Shown piece by piece: positions 22,520 to 33,774 of a DNA stretch of 64,000 nt. Source of the stretch: Siphonodentalium dalli (lineage: Eukaryota; Mollusca; Scaphopoda; Gadilida; Siphonodentaliidae); assembly GCA_032622095.1 (NCBI GenBank), contig CP136067.1:129227990-129291989 (forward strand). The letters run 5' to 3'. Each line of letters opens with the position of its first letter. The first letter of the stretch is position 1. A program made the translations under genes and the position numbers. The notes under the pieces were generated by a model. It ran no database searches. It had not been told where the DNA came from and saw nothing but the letters and a program-made list of their open reading frames with translations.

Positions 22520-23050
22520 CATTTTCCTGCAAATTCCGAGTAGGTGCTTAGTAACCGTTACTAAGGAGCTATCGGGACCGGTGGCAAAGTCTCCCGATCT
22601 TATAATGAGCAGTGGCCTATGCAGAGCATGGCTGCATAGTTTTAGACATACGTGTGCCCAACTTTGAACAAAACCAGCACCATGTAATTAGACACTGACT
22701 AAATTAAGGCAATACGAATGAATGATTAGTACACCATTGTGTCATTTGCTTAGCAACCGTTGCTAACCTTAAATAAGACATATGGTTCACTTTGACGGCC
22801 AGGTATATCTCAAATTTCACATTTGGGTATTAACTGCATCGGAAACACAAACGTTGAATTACGACCCTATCAGCTACAATTGCAATTTCCAGTGAATTCC
22901 AGGTAATTTCCTAGACTAAGTTTCTCGATCTTATAATGATCAATGGCCCATGGGGCACTAACATGTACAGTTTCATACCTGTGTCATCATTTGAACATAA
23001 CCAATACCATCCGACTATAGACACTATCTAATTTATGGGAAAATACCACG
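22520..23050. repeat. Two degenerate ~330-bp direct repeats
   Basis: GATCTTATAATGAGCAGTGG and GATCTTATAATGATCAATGG anchor two related blocks near 22530-22715 and 22860-23047. Both also contain TTGAACA-AACCA and TAGACACT. The stretch 22000-22520 before it shows no gene. Confidence 0.55.
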
Positions 23051-23750
23051 GCCCAGAGTGTTGATCGGTTCAAAGCCATGCAAGTATATTATTGGGGGGG
23101 GGGGGACCATCCATTAAGCCTAAGTCGATGGTTTGTTCACAACAGATGGAGTCATGATACATTATGAAGGATGATGGAAGGGTCCCCTCAACTATGTTCT
23201 TCGACACAGTATTGTCCCCGCACTGTCACTTGCATCTTAATCTGTTGTACTATATATAAGACCAAGGACATAATGCACATATATATCTTCTTATAAATAA
23301 ATTATCTCTTAGAAAGTGTCCAGAGATGTCTTGCCTATTTATACGGACAATTTATTTTTATTCTTGTGGCAAAGGATTTGAGGGAGTGATTTGTTATGTT
23401 GACTAAGGTGTTAATTTAGTATGTGAAACATGTATCCCGGGGGATGTATATCGAGTGGACGGAGAAAGTGTTTTCTTTATCATCAGATGAACATAATTTA
23501 AACTCCCAATTTTGATAAACCCGACCAGGAATTATAGAACAACCATCTATATATACCCAGCAATATTTAGCAATACATATGGACATGATAACATTGTTTA
23601 ACATTTTTAAACAATACCACCCTATCCACATTAATGGCTAAACATATCATTGGCATAGATGAGTTGTTGTAGTTGTTACATTGATGCTGGTCGGGTTTCT
23701 CCATATTTAATAATAAAACAGAATGATCCATAAGCTACGGTGGATGGTTT
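23050..23750. other. Gene-free stretch
   Basis: No gene or clear repeat seen apart from a 12-G run near 23093. Confidence 0.4.
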
Positions 23751-24848
23751 AGGACATGGGAAATTGTTTTATTTTATTTCGTGGCTACGAAATACTAATT
23801 CGTGGCCACGAATTTACTAATTCGTGGTAACGAATTTACTAATTCGTGGTAACGAAATGCTAATTCGTGGCGAATTATACCTGATTGACCTTTGCATATA
23901 TCCAGATACCGTTACGGCATGGTTACACTTGATGATGTTTTAGAAACAATGCGTACGATAGCAGAGAAGCTACTATAAACCCATTATGGCGTGGGACCTG
24001 GGCTCTATGGGGATATGAACGTCCGATATAAACTAGCCCAGAGAGAACGGGGAAACACGGGTCAGGTGGCTCCAAGACAAACTGAATATTCATTAGTTTT
24101 TACCACAAGGGATCGAATGGGAATGACATTTCACTCGGCATATTGGCCGATTTAAGTCAAATAAGGGGTTTTGTAGGGTGGGCCCAAAAACAAAATGGTC
24201 GCCGCTCAGAAGGGGTCAAATAGGGTACACATTATTTCTCGGTCACTTGACCGATATATATCAAATAAAGGGTGTTGTACGATGGCTCGCAAAGCAAGCT
24301 AAATTTTCACACCTTCAACCCATTCGAGCGAAAATGATAACTGATCAGAGGGGTCCATATATGATACCATGCAATTGCCCCCTCCCCATTTTAGTTCGAA
24401 TACAGTGTGTTGTAGGGTGACCCCCTGATGAGACAAACTAAATATTCACCCGCTTTCACCATTCCCGATCCAAAATGGCCGCCCCAGATGGATTCAAATA
24501 TGGCACATATACAATTTCTCGGCCCCTTAACCGTTTGTTGTGGTATAATTGGTGCTGTATGGTGGCCCCAAGATATACTGATGTCGTGGGTGCCATATGT
24601 CACCCACCCCCAGGACGGCGGCAACTTTGGATCGGGTTGGTGAAAGGGGTGATTACTTAATTTGTTTTACGGGCCACCCTACAACACCCTTTATCTCAAA
24701 TCGCCGTGGCTCATGCCAAGATGGTGGACAACTACAACCAGATCATCTCTACCCGCTTCCATTACAACAATGGGACTGACGATCGTATATCACAATTAGT
24801 TATTTCATGGCCACGAATTAATAAAAAAAATATTCCCATGTCCTAAAA
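23751..24848. mobile_element. TIR element with TTCGTGGC repeats and degenerate core
   Basis: The left end TTTAGGACATGGGAA is matched by its inverse at the right end (TCCCATGTCCTAAA). Just inside the left end, several TTCGTGGCCACGAATTTACT units occur, and one inverse unit (CATGGCCACGAATTA) lies inside the right end. The core has phrases such as TACAACACCCTTT, AAAATGGCCGC and GATCGGGTTGG repeated at roughly 120-130 bp. The same core phrases appear in the element at 33085-33270. No target duplication was identified and there is no transposase. Confidence 0.6.
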
Positions 24849-24849
24849 G

Positions 24850-25340
24850 TTTTGACTGACACTTACATAAATATGACTCGCATAATTGTTAGCACACAAC
24901 TCCGTATTATGCGGTACTTCGTCCTGGCAATAAACATTAATTTGTCAATTGATGAAAAAAAACCAACATCAATCAATTTTACAACGACATCCTGAAACTT
25001 TAGTCATGATAAACATTACATTTGTAGAATAGTGGACATTATCACTGAAGCACGTGATTGTGATGTATATGATTGATGTGAACCACATTTTTATCAACTA
25101 TTGTAACTGGTGTCCTGACTACATTGCATGTGAATTTGGTAAAATAACATGTAGTTCCGATAGATTACATGTAAGAGCCATGCATATATGATAGCCATTA
25201 AGTTCCACCACTGAACATTTGAGTAAATTGTCAAACTCTCTATAGGGTCCAACGTTAGATTTGTTCGCAACTGTAGTACACTTCCCGCGGAGACTTATCT
25301 GACGACACCATTATCAAAAATACATTTCAGAGTCATACTT
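24850..25340. other. Gene-free stretch
   Basis: No gene, array or inverted repeat recognised. Confidence 0.4.
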
Positions 25341-26320
25341 GACATATGTGCATAATTTCAACTCGCACAATTCATGAAAAAGCTAATCGTGATAGTTAAT
25401 ATCTGTATAATCAGGAAACGCTCTTTATATTTTTAAAACCGTCCAAACAATTTGTTTCCACTAAAATGTCAGACTGGAAACAAGTAGACTCCGAAAGTAG
25501 ACCGCCATATTTGATACTTTTGTTAATTTCAACTCGCACATCCACCAGAAGGTTAGTTATGAGGATTAATATTTGTATAATAAGCAAACGCTCTTTAAAT
25601 TCTTAAAACAGTCAAAAAACACTTTTTTTCAATAAAATTTCAACTAGACACAGGTAAACTCTGAAAGTAGATACGCTATTGATAAATAAACCGTTCGCAT
25701 GTCGTTTTAGACAATCCGAAATTGCGCGACCGTTGTTTTCGACCAAAGGAATCGGACTTGTGAAATCAGCGAGGATGGGGGTAGGGTTAGCTTTTCTGCG
25801 ATATCTTTACCAAAAATCTATGTATCGAAGTTTTGTTTGTGGAATATGATCAAGATATCCTTGTAGATTGTTTATATTCGTTTATATGTGATGTAGCTGA
25901 TTTTAAGAATATACAATACCTTAATATTTGGGAAAGAAAATTGAAAATGCAGTCATAAATACAATTTATCTGATGATTTTATGATAAAATTCCACATTAA
26001 GATACGTAATTAAGTAATTTGTGGCAAGATCTCTCCATGTTTTTCGATTTCTAAGAACAAAGAATGCCACTTACCGAACTTGCTATGCGTAATAGCATGT
26101 TTTTTATTACCAGGTGGACGGGAAAAAATAGAGGGGTACACAAACAAAAGCCTCACACAAACATGTTTCCACTAAAATATCAAGCTGGAAACAGGTAGAT
26201 TCTGAAAATAGACACACTGGTGGTATAGAAACTGTTCTCATATCGCTTTTAACATTCCGAAAACACTCGACCATTTTTTTCGACATAAGGAATCCGACTA
26301 AGCTGTCAAGAGCTGTTGGT
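25340..26320. repeat. Three diverged ~200-bp repeats
   Basis: AACGCTCTTTAWATTTTTAA, GTTTCCACTAAAATGTCA and CTGGAAACAAGTAGACTC occur near 25418-25510 and again near 25590-25680. A third, partial block occurs near 26165-26310 (GTTTCCACTAAAATATCAAG). Blocks two and three also share TTTTCGACCAAAGGAATCGG/TTTTCGACATAAGGAATCCG. Confidence 0.65.
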
Positions 26321-26435
26321 GTAGTTGATAAACTTATCTGAAGTTATCACTTTTGAATCAATTTGTCACATATTTTGACTTTTGTCAGTTTTGAGTAAAA
26401 TTTGACAGTTTTGTGTTGAAATGTTGAAATTTCAG

Positions 26436-26619
26436 CTTACCAGTAATACTACCAACCACCATGGTTCTAATGAGGAAATGAAACCTCCATCCATGAAAGT
26501 TACAGTTTATACTGGAGGAAAGAGGAAAACTATGAATGTTCGCCTAAATATGGATGGGTATAAGAGATCTAGGCTTCATCATGATGTTCCACCTTCTGAG
26601 GCATCTTCTTCAGGCTCAG
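26436..26619 (+). CDS. Possible plus-strand exon, unrecognised protein
   Basis: An acceptor (GTTGAAATTTCAG) precedes 184 bp that are open in one frame: LTSNTTNHHGSNEEMKPP, then KVTVYTGGKRKTMNVRLNMD, then HHDVPPSEASSSGS. It ends at a donor GTAGTTA (phase 0 to phase 1). Composition and residue pattern look coding. It sits antisense within the long intron of the minus-strand gene. It could also be a processed or mobile-element fragment. I do not recognise the sequence. Confidence 0.35.
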
Positions 26620-27590
26620 GTAGTTATTGTAAACATAATTGGGCACAATAAAATAAATAATGCCACTTCAGATACCACAGGTTTTTAGCTCAACTTGACT
26701 TTGTCCCATTGATTATTGTCATGGCCAATTCCGAGCACTGTTAATGAACGTTCAGACGACCACGATACAATCGTATTAGGGGAATCTGGCCCGACGAGAT
26801 CGTGAATAGTTTGTTCACACGATTGCGATATCGTTGTACATGATGATATCGTAGGTTGTTCGTAAAGCATGTGATTGATTACCCTATGATCATTTCCAGC
26901 TACGATTTCTACTTACACACGTGGAGTCACTCGACGATACGCCACGATTTCGCATCTAAAATCAAACATGCTTGGTATTTTTTTTGACTTGCGACATTGT
27001 CGTGAGCTTCGCAATCCAACTACCTGTTACATACTACGAAGGAAATCTTTCCACTTACGATTGAATCGTGGACTACAATCAGGGTTTATATGTAGGCTAT
27101 ATAAGTCAGCAGTGGATATATTAGCATACTTTCTTAACTGTGTTATCCCTCATAGCTAGTCTATATAGGCCTACCCAGTACACCAGCTGTAGGCCTACAG
27201 AAAGAAAGAGATAATAACAGATGTAAATAACCAACGTATATAATTATAGCTCATGTAATTATCGTATATAGGCCTATATATATTCAAATAATTATTTTAC
27301 AATACATTACAAATAGCCTAAATACTGTATAATTCGAGAAAACATGTGATAAATATACTGTAATGTATGCCTCTAAGACGTGCAATTGCCCCATTAATCA
27401 CCACGCAATGCGCATTACAATTCTACAATTTGCCCTAATTTTAAGCTTTAAAATGTTGGGGGTGGGATGCAGCCCCCAGCTCCTTGAGCCGTACGGCAAT
27501 GATGAGAAATGAAACCGATCCTATCGTCACCGTGTAGCGTGCGCAAGGGCGGTAATCGCGATAAAAAATTATTGTAATGCTTGTATATAG
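26620..27590. other. Gene-free stretch with ATCGT dyads and TAGGCCTA motifs
   Basis: No gene seen. Positions 26735-26990 are rich in ACGAT/ATCGT dyads (ACGATATCGT-like). Positions 27095-27290 contain several TAGGCCTA palindromes with TATATA. Confidence 0.45.
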
Positions 27591-27597
27591 TAATGTT

Positions 27598-27740
27598 AAT
27601 TGTTTGGTTGTAATGAAGCAATTTTTGCATGCCGTAGCGTCAGATTGGCATGCCATATTAGCCAATACTGAAGGGCTTTTTCCCTTAACAAATTTGTTTT
27701 ACTATAGTGTAATAACGGTCTGTATCGGGTGGGTTCGAGC
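27598..27740 (+). repeat. Dispersed repeat family B, copy 2
   Basis: It is the inverse of 20870-21030: TTTGCATGCCGTAGCGTCAG, GAAGGGCTTTTTCCCTTAAC and CTGTATCGGGTGGGTTCGAG. It runs straight into the hAT-like repeat that follows. Confidence 0.6.
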
Positions 27741-27744
27741 TGGT

Positions 27745-28270
27745 GCGCGAACACTTTGAAATCTGAACAAGAAAATCGCAAAATCCTAGCATATAGACTA
27801 GCCTCAAGCCTTCCTAGAGTTGGAAATTTCAAATCTGACACCCCCACTGAGGTTGGAAATTTTCCAACTGATGACATCTCCAATGACCATGTTGATCAAA
27901 TGTATGACAATATTGTTTTTTTAAATTAACTAGCAGTTTTTGACTGGCCACGGGGGAGGGACCAGGACACAAGGTTTCCAAGTGTTGGAAATTTCCAACC
28001 TTACATCCCCCCAAGGTTGGAAAATTTCGAACTGATAGCCATTTCAGTCCAAAATTTTGACCAAAAGTAGGAAAATATGCAAATATTGCTCCAAAAACAA
28101 TAAATTCCCCAATAAATTGTTTGAAAATCAAACTACAAGAACATTTTCAACCTATTGTTGGTGTGAAATTTCCAACTGATGTTGTGGTAGGTATGAAATA
28201 TCCAACTGTTGAAAATGTTTACCAAAGTTGGGTTGCGAGATACCCCCACCCCCCTGTCGCCACGTCTCTG
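27745..28270 (+). mobile_element. hAT-like repeat family F
   Basis: The element contains many copies of the palindromic motif TTGGAAATTTCCAAC, a GACTGGCCACGGGGGAGGGA block and TTTGACCAAAAGTAGG. It ends at 28270 with CGCCACGTCTCTG, the inverse of the CAGGGACGTGGC-type hAT end. The left end is not clear and may be truncated at family B. Relatives lie at 7985-8803, 35800-36060, 38540-38620, 41334-41900 and 43085-43640. Confidence 0.55.
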
Positions 28271-28424
28271 CGAGAAATAAGCGAGAAATAAGCAGCAAGG
28301 CGCAAGCATAAGACTCGGCATTGTTCAACAACAGGGATAATACTGTGAATCCATTAGGGTTCCTTATATATGTTACCAACGCGTTATATAAACCTCTTTA
28401 TTGTGCCATACATCAAAAGCTTAC

Positions 28425-28624
28425 CTCTATAAGTGTCCCGTCTGGTCTGAACCGGCGTCTCATTATCCGCGCATACAGCGATTCTTCGTCTCTTAAACCC
28501 ATCTTCTTACGAGAGAGCCCCGGATGTAGAATCCGCTTTGCGTCCGCCGCCCGGTTTGGATCCATTCTCGCCACTGCGTCTTGTAATCTCTTAAGAGTGT
28601 TCGGGGTGTAGGTCCGGAAGTCCT
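28425..28624 (-). CDS. 200-bp internal exon of unrecognised host gene
   Basis: On the minus strand a strong acceptor (GTTTAATCTTTCAG) ends at 28625, and a strong donor (GAG then GTAAGC) follows at 28424. Between them lie 2 bases completing a split codon and 66 uninterrupted codons: DFRTYTPNTLKRLQDAVARM, then DPNRAADAKRILHPGLSRKK, then GLRDEESLYARIMRRRFRPD and GTLIE. The segment is GC-rich compared with its surroundings and has a helical, basic character. The phase-0 end joins the 45-bp exon at 14385-14429. This is the most convincing host exon in the window. I do not recognise the family. Confidence 0.7.
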
Positions 28625-28979
28625 CTGAAAGATTAAACACAGTATGTTGCTAAGATTATGTAATACCACAGAAGAGTGCTTGGGGTATACACGGGGAGCA
28701 TTGTTAAGGAAAATGTTTTATAATATATATATATCAGATTTAGTGTAAACAAATTTTATTCGAATCATAATAAAATATATAAAATTTAACACAAGATTTG
28801 ACAGAAATAAATAGAATAGTATAGATGATCGATTGATTGAAAAGGGGATTAAACAACAAGCCCAAGGGCTTTTATTAAGTTTGCTCCCCTTTTGTATCGG
28901 GCCCACTCTTCATTAAGTGTAGAATGGGGTCGGAGGGGAATGGAAATATTATAATAATAGTAATGGTGATGTCGTGAGA

Positions 28980-29160
28980 GGCAGGAGAGATAGAGAGAGA
29001 GAGAGAGAGAGATAGAGAGAGAGAGGGAGAGAGAGAGAGAGGGGGCGAGAGAGATATAGAGAGAGAGTGAGAGAGAGGGATAGAGAGAAAGAGAGATAGG
29101 GAGAGAGAGAGGGGAGATAGGGGAGAGAGAGAGAGGGGAGAGAGAGAGATAGAGGGGGGT

Positions 29161-29200
<40 letters not shown>

Positions 29201-29290
29201 TATATATAGAGAGAGAGAGGGGGAGAGAGAGAGAGGGAGAGAGAGAGAGGGAGAGAGAGATAGATAGAGAGGGAGAGATAGAGTGAGACT
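28980..29290. repeat. (GA)n-rich microsatellite
   Basis: About 300 bp of GAGA with interspersed GATAGA, GAGAGGGG and TATATA. The long minus-strand open frame across it (serine-leucine repeats) is an artefact of composition. Positions 28630-28980 and 29290-29640 on either side hold no gene that I can see. Confidence 0.95.
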
Positions 29291-29645
29291 GTGTGGGTAA
29301 GGTGTGGATGTAATTCAGTTGGAGCTGATTGTATACAATGTTATACATATGTTGTTTATGTCATTGATACACCCGTCACCTTTGTCAGACGATCTGGTGG
29401 GGGTAACTATAAGATTTATGGAGGCACGGACTCACTATGAGAACTCACTGCTTCATATGTGCTTAACTCAGTGATCTTGAACAAATTCTCATTTTCTATC
29501 GACATGGCCTTGTGTCGATCGGAGTGGCACACTGAGATGTCCCTCAAACCATAAATTTATATATATAAGGTCGACACCTAGCGGTAGCCAATATCACGAT
29601 AATTGAATTTATGACTTACTGCACATAAAAGGCCGGGTAAACGGC

Positions 29646-30055
29646 ATTATCACGTATATGTCTGCTTCCAAATTAAAACCTCCATACATTTGGAATGTAG
29701 TGGTTACCGCACACCGCGGCTTGAACTAATAACTCTTATGAAGACACAGTTCCCAGACTTTGAAAACATGACACAAACTGAACAGCTTGTCAAAATCCTA
29801 TCCAACAATATTTCAAATTCATGCACTTCAATTTGTCATATAATCCGAAAATTATTTTCCGCACGCGATGAGCATCGCCTCATAAATCAATGAATAAATG
29901 AAGACGAGACGACCCTATGCACATTCAGCTTTACTAAGGTTATATATTACCATCTATTATTATATCATTTATTACATTGTTCAATGTACAACTATATGTT
30001 ATTATGTTGCATACTGTCCTTATAAGGATGTTTTGCCTATTAAACTTATCTTATC
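29646..30055 (+). pseudogene. LINE 3' fragment, third copy
   Basis: After a frame change, IHLECSGYRTPRLELI continues into FPDFENMTQTEQLVKILSN and ICHIIRKLFSARDEH. This resembles the region from H-x4-C to the C terminus in CR1/L2-type polymerases. The 3' end has AACTTATCTTATCTTACC, similar to the end of the copy at 3326. The element is strongly 5'-truncated. Confidence 0.55.
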
Positions 30056-30289
30056 TTACCATATTCAATGCAGCGGAATATCGATGTAAACGTTTTTTAT
30101 ACCTTGAAATGATCTAGATCTGAGTAGCTACTAAACAGCAGTAAATACGACCTTCTTACTCATTGGTCATATGAAATATGTATGGAAGGTTAACAATAGA
30201 ACGAAATTCCAATACTGATAATGCTGTTCACCGATCATTCCCGTATTTATATATATATATGTATTGATATGTTATCAATCATTTTGTTC

Positions 30290-30332
30290 TACAAAGGTCC
30301 CCGTGTATAGGAACGTAAGTCATCTGAAATAT
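30290..30332 (-). pseudogene. Decayed duplicate of the 28624 exon start
   Basis: On the minus strand TTTTAATATTTCAG is followed by AT and then codons DLRSYTRGP before a stop. This parallels TTTAATCTTTCAG, AG and DFRTYTPNT at 28624, including the split-codon phase. It lies between the proposed promoter and that exon. Only about 40 bp align, so it is either the remnant of an exon duplication or chance. Confidence 0.35.
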
Positions 30333-30891
30333 TAAAACGTATGACGGTAAGGTTTACCATAGACGCAGGAGTGTGTTATTGAAACACTATTGATTTTATC
30401 CAAGATATACAATGGTGCATACAGCAATTGTCACCAATTGTTTTATGCTAAACGTTGTTCGAGGATAAAGTGATTTGATATAAAGCATTATACACATGAT
30501 TATATTACCGGTTATCTCCGGAGTTATATTATGGGATTCTAAGAATGTACAATATAAATATTTTCTTGCGAAAATAAATCCTCTCCGATACATTCTCATC
30601 GATGGTAACGTATGTATCACGATCATGGCTTCATATAGTTACGTCACTGGTCCCAAGCTATAGTAGGCTCATACATATGTATTTGTTCTGCTAAATATGA
30701 CAATAAGAACCAATCGAAGGCAGAAAAGAAAACGACATTGGAAATTGTTCCCATTCAATATAAATGAGATTGTTAAGACATATGGTGTACCACTCTCTCG
30801 GGCTACTTGTCCCACATGTTCTAACCATTAAGTTGGAATTCTTGGAAACACGTTGATGAGATTTATTGTACAACTATATATAAGTGCACAC

Positions 30892-30972
30892 CATCAGGTG
30901 GCCACGGAGAATACATAAACATAACTACTACGACGAAGCGTTCGTCGAACAGAAGAGAGTCTCAATTCAGAG
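30892..30972 (-). CDS. Candidate first exon of the minus-strand gene
   Basis: Downstream of the TATA box, an ATG at 30922-30920 opens MFMYSPWPPD and then one base of a split codon before GT at 30891. Joined to the exon at 28624 it would give GAG (Glu) and continue in frame. The donor (GTGTGC) is weak. The untranslated part contains the dyad GACGAACGCTTCGTC. The assignment rests on position, phase and the promoter just upstream, so it is tentative. Confidence 0.3.
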
Positions 30973-30994
30973 GCAGAGAGCTTGGCTCTGTCTA

Positions 30995-31058
30995 GTATAT
31001 ATGCGCTGAGAGGAAAACGCCCTGAACTCCAGATGTCGTGATTTGATTGGAACACGTG
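30995..31058 (-). promoter_or_regulatory. Candidate promoter: TATA, CCAAT and E-box
   Basis: Read on the minus strand, CACGTG (31053-31058) is followed by CCAAT (31046-31050) and about 45 bp later by CATATATAC (30995-31003). Initiation would be expected near 30970. Order and spacing are typical of an animal RNA polymerase II core promoter. The next convincing exon on that strand is at 28624. Confidence 0.4.
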
Positions 31059-31243
31059 TGCGCCGCTCCCATCAAAACAGGTGGACAATTAATAACTTGT
31101 TTTGACGAAAGCAGTGAACTCTCGAGTCAATGACCTATATCATTCACCTCAGAGTTGTTGATCCCATCATCAAATCAGGACAATAACCTCTCAGCTAGGA
31201 TTAACCATACGTATGCCAGGTACAGTCGAAAGTATTACAATGG

Positions 31244-31752
31244 ACCTTTGGCTGGCTTCAGTAACGTATGGCGCAACATTAAAAACCCTGTGCCAATGCA
31301 TTCTCTTATATATGCGAATCGACCATAGGTAGCCTCGCATATATAAGAGAATGCATTGGCCTAACATTTTTTTTTAATTTTTCTTACATTCTTTAACAAT
31401 TTTTATCATTTTTTTTTTATTATCATTTTTTCTTAAATTCTTTAACAATTTTATCATTTTTTTTTATCATTTTTTCTTACATTCTTTATCAATTTTTATC
31501 ATTTTTTCTTACATTCATTAAAAAAATTTAATAAATTTTTATCATTATTTCTTACATTATTTAACAATTCTTTTCCATTTTGTTTTTATTTTTTCTTACA
31601 TTTATTAACAATGATGAAAAATAATATAAAATTTGTTATGCCAATGCATTCTCTTATATATGCGAGGCGACCTATGGTCGACTCGCATATATAAGAGAAT
31701 GCATTGGCACAGGGTTTTCGCAAAAATTCAAGAAGTTCCCGTCATGGAAGGG
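31244..31752. mobile_element. Twin-hairpin element, best full copy
   Basis: Two near-perfect hairpins (about 31288-31365 and 31640-31714) are set in inverted orientation. Each consists of CCAATGCATTCTCTTATATA, a short GTCGACC/GGTCGCC centre, and the inverse. They are separated by about 270 bp of T-rich sequence with TTTTTCTTACATTCTTTAAC-like repeats. The outer boundary is CCTGTGCC...GGCACAGGG. Beyond it, weak matches to the ends of the 7191-7441 element (GGCGCAACATTA on the left, CGTCATGGAAGGG on the right) extend it to about 31244-31752. The flanks are not TTAA in this copy. Confidence 0.75.
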
Positions 31753-31759
31753 TGAATAA

Positions 31760-32950
31760 TATTGATAATATATTATCTGATGTTATCTTTTGATTCTGTC
31801 ATAAAACTTTTGTTATTATTCCCGGAAAATAGTAATGCGTGCATATAGCAAAGTGAAAGTTTTCCACCCTTCCCAACCCAACACACATACTAATTACACA
31901 AGACAGGTAGCTCTCGATATTTCTATCTTCCTATTACACACTATAGTGCGGAACGTGTAAAGTTCGTAGATTTTTGACGGGTTGTCGTTCTTAGGTTTTT
32001 TAAAACAGATTTTTATATTTCCACATTTGCAAGATGTTGGTACTATACTTGCTTAAATGTATATATCATAAAATAAATACATTTATTTTACTTCATGTCA
32101 TTACAGCCAACACATGGAATCGTCCACTAAGTTAATTGTTAAAAGAGCATACCACATACGCGAATTTATCGTGAAAACAAATGAGCACCTCCCCCCACCA
32201 CCATCCACCCAATCCCTTCTTTATATTTCTGATTGATATTTCTGATTGATATTATCATGTTGATACATGGATAGTGTGCCAATTTACTTTATGAATGCAT
32301 AACTGTATGTTTTGTATCTTCAAGTTAATAAGTTAATATGTAAATAAAGATATTAATAATAAAAAAATATTAACATAAATATATATATATATTATCTCCT
32401 TCTATGGACACCACTCTTTCGTTGAAATGTGTATTTTGAAGTAATCTAGATTCCACGAACGACAACAGTTTCTCACGATAAACCTACGAACTCTACACCT
32501 TCCGCTGCGCTGACTTCATTACACTAACTGGGCATCATACACGACACTGAGCCAGAATTCGACCGAACGATGTCACTCGGCGGTGTAATTTGATCATACT
32601 CTATAACCTGTATTGTTTGAAGATAAATATTTCTATTCCACCGACATTGGCCACAAGAATGGCATTGAGCGACGTCGTGTATAATTAGTGAGGGATCGAT
32701 ATTTAAAATGTATTGAATGTGTTCTTGAATAACGTGGTCGATCTAGTTTCAATCCATCACAATATTTACATTCACCTCATTTTCTATTGTCATCAGCTCT
32801 TAGGTTCAAAAGGACTAACCAATATCAATATTAAATATATTAGGAAAGGAGTGTCTGATTCTTAATAGCAATTATAACTTCATAATGCTTGGTAAACACC
32901 GGAAATAACGGAAGCATATTGGAGCCACAGTCGAAAATAAAATTCCGCAA
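31760..32950. other. Gene-free stretch
   Basis: I see no gene, inverted repeat or array over about 1.2 kb apart from short TATATA runs near 32380. Confidence 0.4.
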
Positions 32951-33433
32951 TTATCTCTTAATTAAGACTTACACATTTATTAATTAAGACTTACGTATCT
33001 CTTAATCAAGACTTACCTATCTCTTAATTAAGACTTACGTATCTCTTAATTAAGACTTACGGATCTCTTAATTAAGAATGTGTGAATATATAAATTGGCA
33101 TGGGGCCCACCATACAACACCCTTCCATTCAAATCATGCACAGGGGCCGAGAAGTGGCATGGGTACCCGATTTCAACTTCTCCGGACGGCAGCCATTTTG
33201 GATCGGGTGGGGTTTGAGGGTGAATATTTAGAATGGCTTAGGGACACCCTTTGTTTGACCTGTATTAAGTCTCAATTAAGAAATAAGTAAGTCTTAATTA
33301 AGAGATAAGTAAGTCTTAATTAAGATATACGTAAGTCTTCAATAAGATATATACCTAACTCTTAATTAAGAGATACGTAAGTCTTAATTAATAGATATGT
33401 AAGTCTTAATTAAGCGATATGTAAGACTTAATT
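32950..33433. mobile_element. Element with 22-bp tandem repeats as inverted flanks
   Basis: The left flank (32950-33082) repeats ATCTCTTAATTAAGACTTAC about five times. The right flank (33271-33433) repeats the inverse, GTAAGTCTTAATTAAGAGAT, about seven times. The core of about 190 bp has ACAACACCCTT, GCCATTTTGGATCGGGTGGG and GGGACACCCTTTG, the same phrases as the core of 23751-24848. The flanks therefore act as expandable inverted repeats around a shared core. There is no coding sequence. Confidence 0.65.
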
Positions 33434-33435
33434 AA

Positions 33436-33767
33436 CCCTTTACCCAACAGAACGGCCCTGTGCCAATGCATTCTCTTATATATGCGAGTCGACCATAGGT
33501 CGCCTCGCATATATAAGAGAATGCATTGGCTTAACACATTTTTTTTAGGCCAATGCATTCTCTTATATATGAGAGGCGACCTATGGTCGACTCGCATATA
33601 TAAGAGAATGCATTGGCACAGGGCATAACTGTAACTATCACAATGTGGTCAAGGAGCCGGTTCCAATGACATCCATATTTGTATGGTTCTATTGAGACAG
33701 CCCGAAGATATTTTAGGCTGTTGAAGCTTTATTTGGCCGGTTTTTGGCCGGTTTGTTGGGTAACGGG
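33436..33767. mobile_element. piggyBac-type MITE with inner twin hairpins, copy 2b
   Basis: CCCTTTACCCAACA and its near-inverse (TGTTGGGTAACGGG) are flanked by TTAA on both sides (33432-33435 and 33768-33771). The interior is almost identical to 12968-13358, including both hairpins, but with a shorter linker between them. It has inserted into a TTAA at the edge of the 22-bp repeat flank, which itself is rich in TTAA. Confidence 0.9.
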
Positions 33768-33774
33768 TTAAACC

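Noticed and set aside
28875-29348. 157-codon Ser/Leu-rich frame
   Set aside because: It lies over a GA/CT microsatellite; composition alone keeps it open.
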